NCBI GenBank assembly: GCA_008704415.1
Contig: VXIS01000016.1
Location: forward strand, 186,001-250,000
Direction of reading: 5' to 3'
Length of the DNA stretch: 64,000 nucleotides
DNA from: Sphaerosporella brunnea
Taxonomy: Eukaryota; Ascomycota; Pezizomycetes; Pezizales; Pyronemataceae
Position numbers and translations under genes: made by a program. Of the stretch, positions 18,371-30,397 are shown piece after piece. The first letter of the stretch is position 1; each line of letters starts with the position of its first letter. The notes beneath the pieces are model-generated. The model worked only from the letters and a program-made list of their open reading frames with translations, had not been told where the DNA came from and did not search any database.

Positions 18371-20256
18371 ATGACCACCCCGCGACCCATCGGCGGGCCA
18401 CCACCCCAGGTGCTGCAATGGCTACACCGTGTTATTGCCCCTGTATGATCGGCGAGCCTCTATTCCAACGCTCGACGTGAAACTCACCCGCTATACCAGG
18501 AATATCAAGAGCCTCAACGAACCTACACCGATGTCGCGACAACCCTGGCAACATACCCTACACTGTCGCCTCGGACTAGTGTTTACAGTACGTGTAGTTA
18601 TCGCGTCAGGAGTGGGAGATTCTCTGACACGCTGCTACAGCATACGAAAATGGAAAGTCTGAGCTCATGGTGCACCTGTTTGGGACGCTGCCGGTGATGT
18701 TCCGAGGAGCAACTTACAACATCCCGATGTCTATATGGGTCCCGCACACATACCCCCGGCAGTCACCCATCGCATTTGTTACTCCGGCAAAGGATATGGT
18801 GATCCGTCCCGGTAACCATGTGGATCTGGCGGGGAAATGCTACCACCCGTACCTGGCAAACTGGCCGCAACACTGGGAGGTGAATGCTGTTCGCACACAG
18901 ACTAGGGTCGGACCACGCTGACTGCGGTAGAGATCTAACATTGTGGATCTTTGCGAAGTGCTACGCGGCGTTTTTGGACGCGAGCCTCCGGTTATGGCTA
19001 AGCAGCCGACACTCCCGCCGCAGCAGCAGCCCGTAACGCCGCCCCCAAGGCCCCCGCTGCCCCCGGAATTGGCGCCGAAAAGTCCGCCACCAGCCGCTAG
19101 TCCTCCAGGGCCCCACGGTCCCCCGCCTGTGCCGCCGCTGCCAAAGGAGTTGACGGGGGAACGCAATGGACCAGCCAGCGGCGAATCGCGGCGTCACTCG
19201 ATAGCACAGCCGCTGCCTCCTCATCCTTACCAAGGGCAACCTCCACTCCCTCCAGCTCTCAGAGCCTACGGAGTTACAGGCATACATGCTCATCCTACCC
19301 CGCCTGGCCCAACGCCGCTGCCATACAGAGCAGCTCCGCCTCCGCCCGGTTCTCCGCAAGTTCAAGGCAGGCCACCGATACAACCTCCTACGCAATTTCC
19401 CCATCCGCAGCCTCAATCTAGTTACCATCCTCATCTGCCGCCACCGCCTCCTCAACAATCTCCACCTCTGCCCCCCAAACCGCATCAACAGCAGCAGCAG
19501 CCCCATTTCCCGCCCCCACGCCCACCCTCATACCAAGGATACCCGCCATCACCATACACCGCTCCGCCTCAGCCTCTAGTTGCATCTCTGGCTCCACCTC
19601 TAAAGCCTATAGCCCCGATAGATCTGATGGATTCTCCGTCCCCTCCGCTGGCGACATCGCAAGCAGGCAGCCCGGCCCCGGCGCCCCCTCCTCCTCCAAA
19701 CCCCGAAAAGGATCTCCTAATATCCCGAATTGCAGATCAACTGCATTCTCTAGCACAAGAAAATCACACCCAGACTGCATCTGCGCTTTCCGGCGCAGTG
19801 GCGCAGCGGGTAGCACTGCACGCCGCTACAGCAAATTTGGAGCGGGAACAGCACGAGTTAAGACGTATTGCAGCCGTGTGTGATACTGACGCCGAGATTC
19901 TTCGCGAAAGAATCGCTATGGCGGACCGCGTGATCCATGATTGTAGAACGCGCGAACTGCCGGATGTCGACTCGATGGTGGTTGCCGGGAGTGTGGTCGA
20001 AACGCAGCTGTATGACCTCGTTGCCGAGGATATGGCTATTGAGGATACAATCTATGTGTTGGGGAAGGCACTTGATAGGGAAAGGATTGGGTTGGATGTG
20101 TTTTTGAAGGTACGTACAGTCGTAGGGGCCCTGGAGGGATTCTGACGTGAGATTTAGCATGCGAGAACACTTGCTAGAGAACAGTTTTTAAAGAAGGCAC
20201 TGATTAGGAAGATTTCGGAGGAGCTGGGGATTGAGAGGTCGAACGTACTGGGCTAG
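18371..20256 (+). CDS. VPS23: ESCRT-I subunit Vps23/TSG101
   Basis: This protein recognises ubiquitinated cargo and ESCRT-0 at endosomes for multivesicular body sorting. Exons are 18371-18442, 18500-18587, 18641-18879, 18931-20109 and 20158-20256, giving 558 aa. The N-terminal UEV domain (about 1-150) shows YQEPQRTYTDVATTLATYP, YENGKSELMVHLFGTLPVMF and VPHTYPRQSPIAFVTPAKDM, and reads through to WERSNIVDLCEVLRGVFGREPP after splicing. A Pro/Gln-rich linker of about 220 residues follows, then a coiled coil (about 410-500). The C-terminal steadiness box, completed by the last exon, ends GIERSNVLG. As expected for UEV proteins, the domain is read as a ubiquitin binder and not a conjugating enzyme. 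Confidence 0.93.
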
Positions 20257-20616
20257 CACTGTGCCTAGAGAGAAACAAAGGGTACAGTACTCTGGTGGCT
20301 TTGCTGTCAGTTCCTATGTCGTTTTATATATTTGTTGTGCATCTCCTGCCCCGCCAATCAAGTAACGGTCAGATTTCATCATCAACGATCACTCACTTTG
20401 GAGTCTGCACTTGGGGGAACTAATGTTAGGGATAGCTGCGCAAATTGTGTTCCTTCCCCCAGAACGTACGGCGTCTCGGACTCAGAGAAAGCGCCGCTAG
20501 TGGTTCTTGCCATGAGGACAAAATTATCATGGCGGCAGAGATAACACGTAACTACAGACCAAACAATGACCTCCCTCGACAAGCCGCGAAACAAGTTCAT
20601 AGTTACCTGCAAGCTT
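20257..20616. other. Intergenic, convergent 3' ends
   Basis: About 360 bp between VPS23 and the oxidoreductase gene. Nothing recognisable. Confidence 0.5.
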
Positions 20617-21854
20617 CTAATAATCCGTCTTCTCGATGGCCTCGGGATATCTAAACCCATTATCCAACCTGACCTTATCCATAGCTTTCATAAGCAGTAA
20701 GCTCTCCTCCACCGGGCACTCGTTGCACTCCAGCTTCCCATCCCTAATCGCCCTCGCCGCCTCGTCCGCCTCCCAAAACATTCCATGGCCTCCCCCGGGG
20801 ATCGGAAACTCCTTCCGCGTGGCCTCTCCGTCCTTGATCAGCGTATACGACTCCGGCCGGTACGCCGGGTGCTGCACCTGGATCTCGCCCTTGGTCCCGC
20901 AAATGCGGATTGCGGTCTGGGGGTCGCTGGCTACGCGGATGCCGCTGGAGGCCACCCCGATTGACCGCGGGAACGTTAACACTACCACGTTCTCGGCATC
21001 GACGCCTGTGGCCTCGAACCGTGAGATTGTCCCGATTACGGCGGGTGCTGAGGTGGGCTTTTCGAAAGGGGGGAGGGTGTGGTAGAGGGTCATGAAGACC
21101 CAGGTGAGGGGGTAGAGTCCGACTACTCCCATCAGCCAAAGAACGAATCCTGAGGGGAAAGAAGCACCCACGATCCAACAAAGCTCCACCAGCTAGATCT
21201 GGATTAACCATTCGATGATTCCCATCCGCGTACGTAACTTCGGGGTGCTGACACAAATTCAGCTCGGCATTAACCCTCCTAACCTCGCCGATGGTCCCCT
21301 CCCGCACAATCCTCCCCACCTCCCTCGCCAACGGGAAAAACCGCGTCCACACCGCCTCCATCAAAAACCGCTTCTTCCCCCGAGCCACGCGGATCAGGAT
21401 CTCCAGCTGCGACGCATTGACCGTAAATGGCTTCTCACACACCACGTGCTTCTCGGCCTGCAGCGCCAGCAGGCAGTTGGCGAAGTGGTGGCTGTGCGGC
21501 GTGGCGACGTAGACCACGTCTACCCGCGGGTCCGTGACCAGGGCCGTGTAGGAGTCGTAGGCGACTGCAGTTGCGGGTGCGTTGACGGAGGAGAGGAATT
21601 CTTGCGCACGGGAAAGGGAACTGCTGGAGGCGGCTGCGGCGACGGTGTGCGTTATGTCGCTCACCCCACGTGCACGCGGCGGGAGGAGAAGGTCTTTGGT
21701 GAAGACTGTTGCGATCCACCCAGTAGCTATATCAACCCGTAGTAGGTATGGGAGCTTTGATATGGAAGAAAGGGAGGGGGGGGTTAATGAAGTATGTACC
21801 TAAGATTCCCCAGCGGCATTCGAATGGGGAGTCTGTGTCCATGGCCATGGCCAT
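20617..21854 (-). CDS. Gfo/Idh/MocA-family NAD(P)-dependent oxidoreductase
   Basis: A dehydrogenase of the type that includes dihydrodiol dehydrogenase and NADP D-xylose dehydrogenase; the substrate here is unknown. Exons are 21800-21854, 21172-21726 and 20617-21122, giving 371 aa. The Rossmann start is WGILATGWIATVF. Other blocks are DVVYVATPHSHH, the family motif CEKPFTVN (the Lys is catalytic in relatives), and GGALLDLGLYPLTWVFMTLYH, which forms only after removal of the 49-nt second intron. The C-terminal half has the usual beta-sheet dimer domain with ICGTKGEIQV and PGGGHGMFWEADEAARAIRDGK. Three in-frame Mets (21854, 21848, 21842) occur in the first codons; I chose the first. The neighbours give no pathway hint. 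Confidence 0.88.
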
Positions 21855-22985
21855 GTTGCTTTTGTTATTGTTATTGTGGCGGGAGGTTATACAAGTACTT
21901 AGTTTGATTTTATGCCTTTCCCTTGGTGCTGCGGGGGTACATACACATAGGTAAACAATGCAAGGTTTCCGGCTTCTCGCACCGATGTTCCGGCGGTGAT
22001 AGGATAATTAGGATAATTCGGTATTCGGTATTGAAAATATCAAGCTTCCCCCTGGCCCACCGGCGCTTCTGCAACGGCCGGCTAGATAATATAGAAAGTG
22101 TGCAAGACTTCCCGTAGGCATGGAAACGTAGAAGTCAGTATGGTGCAGGCGGCCTTAAACCGACCCGTCGGCGGTGGTGGAGACGGCAACGACTGTTTAT
22201 AATAAACTGATCACCACGTGAGAACTCTGGGGAAACAGCCCTCCCGTCCCCTAAATAAGATGCGCTCTGTGCTGGCTTCCACCAGTCGCGCAATCTTGTG
22301 ATGTTATTGAAGTCGGGGAAATTTTGAGCGACAGGTTGGTTTAAGGCCACCTGCACCATACTTCCCTTATCCTGCAACCAAGATAAGTCCCCTCCCTCTC
22401 GGTAAAAAAAAAAAACAAAAACAAAAACAAAAAAGGACAAAGATTCCGATGGCACAGGAGAATATGAAAAGCTCGTTCCTGAGTCGTATCTAGAAATCAC
22501 ATTTACAGTGCATCATAGTGCATCACTCGGTGGAATAAACACGGGCCTGGGGAAGAGGCTAGGGGAATAGGCAGAAGGAACTTGAAGTCGGGGACAGGAA
22601 GAAGTGTCTAGTTAGGGAGGTCTCGTGGGACGGCTGCATACTGTACTGTTTTTATACATACTTCATACATATCTGTCATTGTCGAACTCGAATGCGCTGA
22701 AAAGCTGGAAATTAGGGTTATTGAGATACAAGCAAGTAAGGTAGAATACTTCATTGACGCTTCGCACGGCGCGGCCGTCTTTGATGCTCAAAGGCTGCGG
22801 GCTTCGCCCAACGAGGATCAAAACGCTTAACAATTCACGGCCTATGGTTCGCGGATCGCCCCATTGTAACAAGTATTTCATCATAGCAGTCGTAATTTAT
22901 CGGGCATGATCGTCATCACCGTAAAAGCTATTTTACAACGCTCATCAGGGCATGCAAAGCCCGAAGTCTACCAAGTTTCGAACTC
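21855..22985. other. Intergenic with one miniature element
   Basis: About 1.1 kb upstream of the oxidoreductase gene and downstream of PSY4. It contains the miniature element at 22139-22360 and an A-rich tract near 22403-22436. No coding region found. Confidence 0.5.
22139..22360. mobile_element. 222-bp miniature inverted-repeat element, TA-flanked
   Basis: The left arm TATGGTGCAGGCGGCCTTAA (from 22139) and the complementary right arm (ending 22360) pair over about 35 bp with three or four differences. TA is at both termini. The interior has no ORF. Confidence 0.78.
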
Positions 22986-24079
22986 CTAATCCATCTCGGT
23001 ACCACCCTCGGACTTATGCTGCGCATGGAACATGTATTCCTCCCTCCTCTCGCCCATCGCTTCCTCCTCCGTCCTGGGCGGATCTGGAAACACCGTCCCC
23101 GCAGGCTGGGGACCGACATCCTCAGCGCCGAGCTTCGGCACCTCCTTGACAGCCTCTCGCTCCCCATTCTGAATCTGACCGGCAGGCGCGACTCCCAACT
23201 CCCGCTCCATCCTTAACAGCTCCCCCTGCGCCGGAACCGGCGAAAGCGCATGTTCCTCTCCACCAGAGTCCTCTCTCAGCCACGGAATCGGCGTCAACAA
23301 CGCCCCACCCAGACTCTCATCACTCCCCAAGCCGAACGCCATACCCCCGTTCGCGCCACCATTAACAAGGTCGGGCTGCTTCAAAGGGAACGCGGTAGTA
23401 GGCGAGGACACGCTCAGCACACGCTGCAGCGCCCGCAGGTACTTGGGCAGCGAGTGGTAGTGGGTATTTGGCGCGAGCAGGAGCTCGGCGAACCGCTGCA
23501 CCGTGTGCGGAGGCGCCGCGGAGAACGACGTCAGCATTGTTTCGCGCAGCTCGGTTAGCACTTGCTGGTCGTAAATGTGCAGCTCGGCGTCCTCGACCGG
23601 CTCGGGCGGAGGCGTTGCCACTTCCGTTAATCTTGAGGAGGACGGCGAGGACAGTTGGAGAGTGGGGCGTTCGGTGACATAGGTAGTTGCTACGGGCTGT
23701 TGCTGCTCCTGCGACGGTTCCTCGATGCAAGGTTGGGTGGAGGCTTGGGAAAAAGGTGCGTCGATTACCGTGTTGATTTCCGTTGGCACCTCTACGAACT
23801 GTGATGGTTGCTGAGCAGCGGCATTGTGGAATGCGCTGAGTTCGGCGGCTGTGGGTTTAGGAAAGTTTTCGAATGCAATCTGGCAGACGTTAATAAGGCC
23901 CCGCTGCGAGGAAGGGGAAAACACACATTCTCAAGGCGTATGAGGAGGCGTTCAAGAAGCTCCGGCCAGATGTTGCTGCACTGATTAGCGGTAGACCAGT
24001 TCGAGATGAATGCGGATACGTACACGTCAATGGAGCCGCCTTTTGAGATGTCGGCCAGTATTTCCGAGTCGGACTTCAT
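22986..24079 (-). CDS. PSY4: Protein phosphatase 4 regulatory subunit 2 (Psy4/PP4R2)
   Basis: This is a regulatory subunit that targets PP4 in DNA-damage recovery (gamma-H2A dephosphorylation). Exons are 24026-24079, 23927-23980 and 22986-23879, with introns of 45 and 47 nt, giving 333 aa. Splicing joins SIDCSNIWPELLERLLIRLE to NIAFENFPKP, rebuilding the PP4R2 N-terminal helices. The second conserved block is QRFAELLLAPNTHYHSLPKY followed by LRALQRVLSVSS. The region between and the C-terminal 150 residues are acidic or polar and likely disordered, as in other family members. If the first intron is not removed, 15 extra residues interrupt the conserved helix. Confidence 0.85.
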
Positions 24080-24323
24080 TATGATGGGCGATGGCTGGTG
24101 TGGCGGTAGGAAAGTGGGGGTGGAGGGGAACGGGGGGTATCGCGATTTGGACGAGTCGCGCGTTTAATCACGCTCCTGGTCACGGGGCACTGACATCACC
24201 CAGAACAACAATCATAGTAAACATAAGTCAGGGAACTTTTGGAATCCTATTTTACTTCACAGGATTGTCTACAGCTCCAGCATCATTACTACTAGCTAGC
24301 GGCCGACACTCATACCTCCAGGC

Positions 24324-26130
24324 TTAGCGCGACAGCGCAATATCGTCTATCCTCAAGATCATCTTGACCGTCTCGGCCGCCAGCTCGATCGCGCTGGTGG
24401 ACACCAGCAGCGGCTGCAAAACCTTCTCGTCAACGATATTGGTGACCGCTCCCTTGCGCACACTAACACCGCACGCGATCTCGCCGTTCTGGTGGCGATT
24501 TCTCAGCTCAGTCACAACTCGGATGCTGTTGAGACCGGCGTTCTCGGCGAGAGTGGTGGGAATGATCTCAAGGGCTTCCGCGAATGCCTGCCAGCATACA
24601 GACTCCGTACCCGTCAACTTCTGCGCCTCCTTCATCAACTGCCGCGAGATCTCAATCTCTGGCGCTCCTCCTCCAGCAATCAAGGCCCTACAGTCACGTT
24701 AGCGTTGATCCAATGCCATCGCTGCAACGGGCCTTGTACTTCTTCTTCACGAGGCACCGAATAACACACAGTGCGTCGTGCAGAGACCGCTCCGCCTCAT
24801 CCAGGATGAGAGAGTTGGCACCCCGCACGAGAACCGACACCGTTTGTCCCGCATTCTTCACGCCAGTGACCTTGACGACGCGAGCTCCCGATGTGTTGAC
24901 CTCTTCCACAAGATCTGCTGAGCCGAGCTTGTCCTCGGTGAACGAGTCGATATCGGCGATGGGCTTGCAACCAGTACTCTAATAAAGTCAATGCTTGCGC
25001 TTCAACTGGGAATGAGCGTGACCGACCTTACAGATGAACTCTACCTCGTCCCGCTCAATGTCCTTGACGACGAGGATGTTGAGCTTCGCCAGGAAATGTA
25101 GAGAAAGGTCGTTGACGGCATCTCGCAGGATCGACTTCTGGATGAGAAGCACATTGCACTTTGCCTTCTTGATCCTCTTGCACAGGTTCAGGAGGTATGT
25201 TCGCTCTTCTTTGAGAATCTTGTCCATCTGGCGGTAGTCGTTGACTACTATCTGGTTCTCCATCTGTAGCAAAGTAGTGATTAGAATCCACCAGAGAAAG
25301 TAGAGCGTTGAAATATACATCAGGTTTAGGCGGCGACAGCTGGAACTGGATGAATCCAATCCGAGCCTTCTCCATTCTCGTGGGGCCTCCGGCGCTCTTG
25401 ACAACGTTTTGAGTCAAAACCAATCCATCCACTAGCTCGGTATCCTCCATAGTTCCGCCGACCTTCTTTACAATGCGAATGTCGTTGAGGTTGACGTTGT
25501 CGGCAACAGCGGGGTTGATGACTCGAGAAACGGCATCGACAGCGATGGGGCCGAGGAGGTTGCTGTACTGTGAAACAATCTTGCTCGAAAGGGAGGTATT
25601 GGCAGCTTGTAGGAGTGAATTCCGGTCAGTAAGCGTGACGGGGGTGGACATGTTGGTCAAGATTTCGACCGCCTTCGCCGCAGCTCGCTGGAAGCTCTCC
25701 GCAATGACAGTAGGGTGGAGGCCTGGAGGGGAAAATCAGCTTCCCATTATTTCCTAAATCGGGAATGAATCATCACAGCTTCCATACCCTTGTTCAGGAG
25801 TTTATCAGCAGCTCCCAGAAGACTCCCGCAGATGACAACGACTGATGTGGTTCCATCTCCAGCTTCGACATCCTGAGCAGCAGACAAGTCGACCAACATC
25901 TTCGCCGCCGGGTGCATGACTGCCATCTCCTTCAGGATAGTATGACCATCGTTGGTGATGAGAGTCTTCCCCTTTCCATTCTGTATCATCTTGTCCATTC
26001 CTCGAGGTCCGAGTGACGTTCTGATTGCATCCGCAACTGCTCTAGCAGCCATAATGTTGGCTGCCCGCACCGCCATCGGCTTTTCCTTCAGAGTAGAGGC
26101 AGCCGTTGTACTGGTAGCTTGTTGTGACAT
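24324..26130 (-). CDS. CCT4: T-complex protein 1 subunit delta (CCT4)
   Basis: This is one of eight subunits of the cytosolic chaperonin TRiC/CCT that folds actin and tubulin. Exons are 25788-26130, 25319-25722, 25027-25263, 24740-24978 and 24324-24687; introns are 65, 55, 48 and 52 nt. The spliced product is 528 aa, the same length as yeast Cct4. Diagnostic parts are [20 protein letters not shown] near the N-terminus, [11 protein letters not shown], the ATPase motif GDGTTSVVV, and [17 protein letters not shown], which appears only when intron 4 is removed in phase 2. The end IDDIALSR matches the delta subunit. The next gene on this strand, PSY4, lies 243 bp beyond its stop. Confidence 0.95.
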
Positions 26131-26998
26131 GGCGGATAGATGATTGTTGGTATTAGATGAACGACGGTTGGTAAGGTGCCGAACGTTGCTATGGGCGGTG
26201 GTGGTGGGGATAATTTTGAAGCTTTGAGCCGCACAAGTTGGGTTAGGATTGAGAGATAAGATTGATAAGCACAATCACTATGTGTCACTCGGCAACGACC
26301 GACAATTGTTCAGCAATGAAACTGTTGCTTTATCCAATCACTTGATACTACCCGCCACAACAAGGTAAGGAAAAAGAGAAGGAGCACAATATGGACAGCA
26401 GTGTTCTCTCAACAGCCAGCCCGCCCGGCCGGCTGCGTTGGGCGGATGTGGGCTGATCAAAAAGCCCGGCTGGCTGTTTGGGCTGATCAACAAGCCCGCC
26501 CGGTCTTCACCGGAGATCACTCAAAGCTCTGGCAGCCGGGCTGGCCCGACAGCAGGCTGGGCTGTTTGGGCTGATGTAAAAAGCCCGCCGGGCTGGCTGC
26601 TTAAAGCAGCCGGCCAAGCCCGCCCGGCTGTTTGGGCTGGCTACTGAGAACACTGATGGACAGTAAAGGGCGCTCGCACGAAATCCCTGTCCAGTGCCGG
26701 GTAGATTGCGTGTCCGGATACTTAAAATCTCCCTAGTAGGTAGGCCTTTAGGGCCAAAGGGCAGTCTACATGTACCCTTTGTGTCATGGCCACAAGCGGC
26801 CGAATAAAGTATAATTAAAACAAAAAATCTATATTTTGAGACTCAACTACTCTACAGAGAATGATGACCATCATTTGACCGACCAATCACATCTCGACCG
26901 AGTTTCCCAATCTGGAATGCCGTATCCCATGAAGGAAACTTCATGACCACAGGATATCAACTGCCCGTCGTCACCGTTACATTTCTCATATTACCCTC
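26131..26998. other. Intergenic with a hAT-type miniature element
   Basis: About 870 bp upstream of CCT4. It contains the 257-bp hAT-like element and a GTGTCCGGATACTT motif near 26709 that also flanks the pogo element. No gene seen. Confidence 0.55.
26399..26655. mobile_element. hAT-type miniature element with 8-bp target duplication
   Basis: The ends CAGTGTTCTC (26399) and GAGAACACTG (to 26655) are perfect inverted repeats and continue imperfectly into AGCCAGCCC. The element is flanked by identical 8-bp copies of ATGGACAG (26391-26398 and 26656-26663). An 8-bp duplication with CAG...CTG ends is the signature of the hAT superfamily. The interior is built of reiterated 'gcccggctggctgtttgggctga' segments and does not encode protein. 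Confidence 0.9.
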
Positions 26999-29492
26999 CT
27001 ACGATTTCACCTTGATACAAGGCACGGGGAACGCCGGATGATATTTGTCCCCATGATCCAGCGTGACCTCGACTGGGCCATCTTCTCTCGAGAGCACCCC
27101 GATAGCAACGCCAACGCCCACACAACTCCTGAGGAGGCAATTCACGTTTGTACGGAAGCTGTCGTAGCAGATATTCGCGCGCACAATGCTGGCGGGGAGT
27201 TTCGACATTTTCTGGTATTGCTTCTTGGCCTCGGCGATGTGGTCATTTGCGTATGATAGTATTTCCTTCATCTGTTTTCTATCAGCCCATACTGCCGCCG
27301 CCAGCATCGCCGGATAGGGACGTTACCTCCATCTCCTCATTATCGACCACGGAACGGAACGTATCATAGGCGATGACCTCTGGACAACCGATCGACAAGA
27401 AAGGTTTCATGCGGCCTTCGTATCTGAGCAAATCATCGCCATACGGAGTTTTCGGTTTCCCAAGGACTTTTCGTCGGTTGAGGGCGCAGTAGAGGTACAC
27501 ACAAGCGCTAGCCAGATCCTGCATTGCGGCAATCTCCAGAAGGGTGTAGTTCAACATACTTATGGTTTTGTTGTACCCTTCCTGGTCTTCGCCCTTGGGC
27601 GGGGTACGGACGAAAGAGCGCATGCGGTCGACGTGCCCGCTGCGTGTACGCAGGTAGAACTGGAGGTACCAGTACATCCCGTCAAATTCATGGAGAGGGA
27701 AGATATCGAGTTCGAAGCCGAGGAGGATGATGAGTTCCATGATGCGGAGTTTGTAGTGATATACCCAGGAGGAGAGGGAGAAGGAGTAGAGGGGCCCATC
27801 TCGGGTGTGGACTGGCGCTTCGTTGGTGAAGTCGCGAAGCTCCGAGTCGATTTCTTCAGATTCTACTTGGAGGGAATCCCAGTCTAGCACGGCTTTGCAG
27901 AGGATACGCCGTAGGCGTGCGCGGTTTTGACAGAAGTTCCGGTATAGCTCGATGTAGGACTGCGCGGAAGGTCAGTGGATGCACGTGGACTAGAGCAGAG
28001 GAGTGTGTTTACCCTTCCGGCACGCTCAACGAACCAGTCCATGCGCTTGGCAATCTGATATTTTGGGCTTTGGGGCGCTTCTACTTCAAAGTTCTTGGGA
28101 TCTAGGAGCTCCTTCACTGGGTATGCAAGCTCCTGGATATCGTCAAACAAGATGCATTTGAGGGGCATACGACCCAAAACCTTCATATCTTTCATGAGTA
28201 GTGATTGAAGGAGCGAGCGTGAGTATGGCAAAGGTGTTGGCCGCCGTGCCGAAAAATGCATGAAGTATGTCTGCACTGCAAATCAGCATTGCGCGCAGGA
28301 ACTTGGAGTGAAACACACCATTGTGTTAGATGCCCCGGCATAGTTGAGTATTTTGAGCATGTCTACGGTGTCATCGCACAACTGCTTCAGCGAAGCTATC
28401 GCCTCCGAGAAGGCTGTTTCCACTAATGGACGAGGAGGTACTGAACTGGCCAGTTTCCTCTGCACAGAGTTACTCCATGCTTCTGGAACCGGTTTACCCA
28501 GCACATGATCTTTCTCCGTCTCCACCGCGAGGGCCCTACTCTCCACCCAATTCGACGTAGCACCTTCATGATAGCTCTCTCCATCCTTCGCGAAGTCTTC
28601 TAGCAGTAATTTTCTCAACTTCAACCGGTTCCGCAGCGCAGCAGCGAGCTCTTTCGAAAGCGCTGCCTCATTATCGACCAGCCATTGCAGCGCCGAATCC
28701 AGCAAGACGACGATTTCCGCGTGCTCTATGTTCTGCAGCAATGGCAGGCCATACGTTTGGGGCACAAAGTCCTCTTCCTGCACCTCTCAGCCCCAGAAAA
28801 ATAGGTGTGGTAAAGTGAATTTGGAGCAGACCTCGTAGATGTGTTCGCTTGGCACCTGCTTGGCCATGTACCCGCAGCACTTTATCAGTGCTAAACAGTA
28901 TGGCTGCAGCACGTGCAGCACAATTTCCTGGCCCGGTGTAGGTTCCCGCGGGGGCGTACCAAACGTCGCCTGTTCTAGCTTCATGGGGCTTGACGAGAGC
29001 AGCTTGTCGATGTAGAGATTGGCAAACAGTGTCTGGGACAGGGCGGACCCTAAATGCCATGCCATCTGCGGAGGAGCGCACAAACATTAGCCCATAGCAG
29101 CAGGCCGTCGTTCAAATTTCCCACCTCATTGCAGAGTAGATGATCCATGATGCCAATGATCTCCTCGGGGAGCCGCGGCGCCCACGCATAGAAGCGCTCG
29201 TATTCGGGTTCCAAGAGGCCGCTGTCCATCTTCGGATCCATGATCTGGTGACGCAGCTCGTTAACCCTCCAAACCCGCATGGTAATCGCGAAGGGAAATG
29301 CCTGCCTCCAGAGCGCCGACGGCCTGAAACAAGGTGAAATCTGGGTCCTGAACAAGCTGGCCGACATTGAGTTCTGCAGCACCACCGGAGTTTTGGTCAA
29401 CATTGCTTTTTCCCACCTCCTCACAGTGGAAAAGAATACAGACTTCCCGAAGCTTCCAGGAACTCCTTTGTGACATCGCGGAATGTTGTCAT
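26999..29492 (-). CDS. MAK10: NatC N-acetyltransferase auxiliary subunit Mak10/Naa35
   Basis: This is the large scaffold subunit of NatC, which acetylates nascent N-termini such as Met-Leu or Met-Ile. Eight exons: 29444-29492, 29306-29373, 29125-29244, 28832-29065, 28319-28783, 28013-28270, 27327-27959 and 26999-27271, giving 699 aa. Conserved blocks are MTTFRDVTKEFLEASG, KLNVGQLVQDPDFTLFQAVG, the family signature ALEIMDPKMDSG, and MAWHLGSALSQTLFANLYID. The signature ALE|IMDPKMDSG is split by intron 2 (29245-29305), which starts with GC rather than GT. The frame closes at every junction. The fifth intron acceptor (28271) is the least certain. The start region of ATP15 lies 0.9 kb away on the same strand. 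Confidence 0.9.
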
Positions 29493-30071
29493 TGGAGGTT
29501 CGTAGGGCTGATTTGGTGGATACGGATGATGGTGGCCGTGGTGGTTGTTGTCGAGCTGGAGCTGTTCAAGGCCTTATACCCACACAAGGTCAGATTCCAA
29601 AGGTTACGCAGCTTGAAGACATAAATGGAAGGTGGGGGTTGTTGCCGTTGTGTGGCTGACCCAGTTCGTCCGCTGACACCATCTCGGCGTGCTTCTGCCC
29701 CTCCTCCTGCTTGTCGAATTCACTCACGGGTGTGGCGTGCAGCTGGCGGTTCGTTGACGCTCGCCCACACGTATGTACCGAGAGAGTCTCTGATAGGTCA
29801 ATCTCGATAGCGGGCGGCTTGAGGCCAAGCAAAGCCAGAGCAAAGCAAACCCCGCCATGAAATCATACAGCATTCAGGTCGGGTTGGGACCAATCGTCGG
29901 TGACCCGGCAAAGCCGCCACCTCACCAGCCACAAAGTTCAAAAATTTCTACGGGAAAGCAGCAGCAATATCAATTCCTGTACAATGTTTTTCGCTGATGA
30001 TTCTAAACGAAATTCCCCTCCCATCCCCGAAACAGCAGTTCCTGTCTATGACCCGAAGCGCGGCATGTTTT
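29493..30071. other. Intergenic between MAK10 and ATP15
   Basis: About 580 bp upstream of the MAK10 start. Small ORFs on the plus strand are shadows of low-complexity Pro/Arg runs. No further gene seen. Confidence 0.5.
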
Positions 30072-30397
30072 TTACTTGGGGAGGTTCTGAGGCTCGCCCT
30101 GCTTTCCATTCTGTGCATTCCCCCACCAGGTCAGCACCACCCCCGGTAGTTAACAGCAGAAAAGGGGATTGGGATTACCGACCTCCCACTTGACGTATTT
30201 GAGTTCGAGAGGACCGCGCTTTTCGGCCTTCAGGCGAGCTTCCTCCTTGAGAGACTTGCGGATTGCGCGAGCCGCGATTTGGAGGTACTTGTTGTAGCTG
30301 CACACATACACAATCAGGGTTCGGAATCGAGAGGGCGGACAATCATGAGGAGGGTGACGTACGTGAAGCCAGCGGCTTTCCAGGAAGAGGCGAGCAT
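30072..30397 (-). CDS. ATP15: Mitochondrial F1-ATPase epsilon subunit
   Basis: This tiny subunit of the mitochondrial ATP synthase central stalk is easily missed because it is spread over three exons: 30363-30397, 30183-30297 and 30072-30110. The spliced product of 62 aa matches the length of yeast Atp15. It reads MLASSWKAAGFT then YNKYLQIAARAIRKSLKEEA, a Lys/Arg-rich helix, GPLELKYVKWE, and after the second intron NGKQGEPQNLPK. There is no cleavable presequence, as in yeast. Intron branch points (gctgac in intron 2) support the model. Identification rests on the continuous similarity across all three exons. Confidence 0.93.

Noticed and set aside
20744..21664. Alternative single-exon reading of the oxidoreductase
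   Set aside because: It runs past the 49-nt second intron into an unrelated Arg/Pro-rich frame; the spliced model restores the conserved dimer domain.
26399..26655. Coding ORF (26438-26647) of repeated Gly/Leu/Trp residues
   Set aside because: It lies entirely inside a hAT-type miniature element of reiterated gccggctggctg units.
29900..30193. 97-codon plus-strand ORF
   Set aside because: It lies antisense to ATP15 exon 3 and its introns; the ATP15 model explains the sequence.
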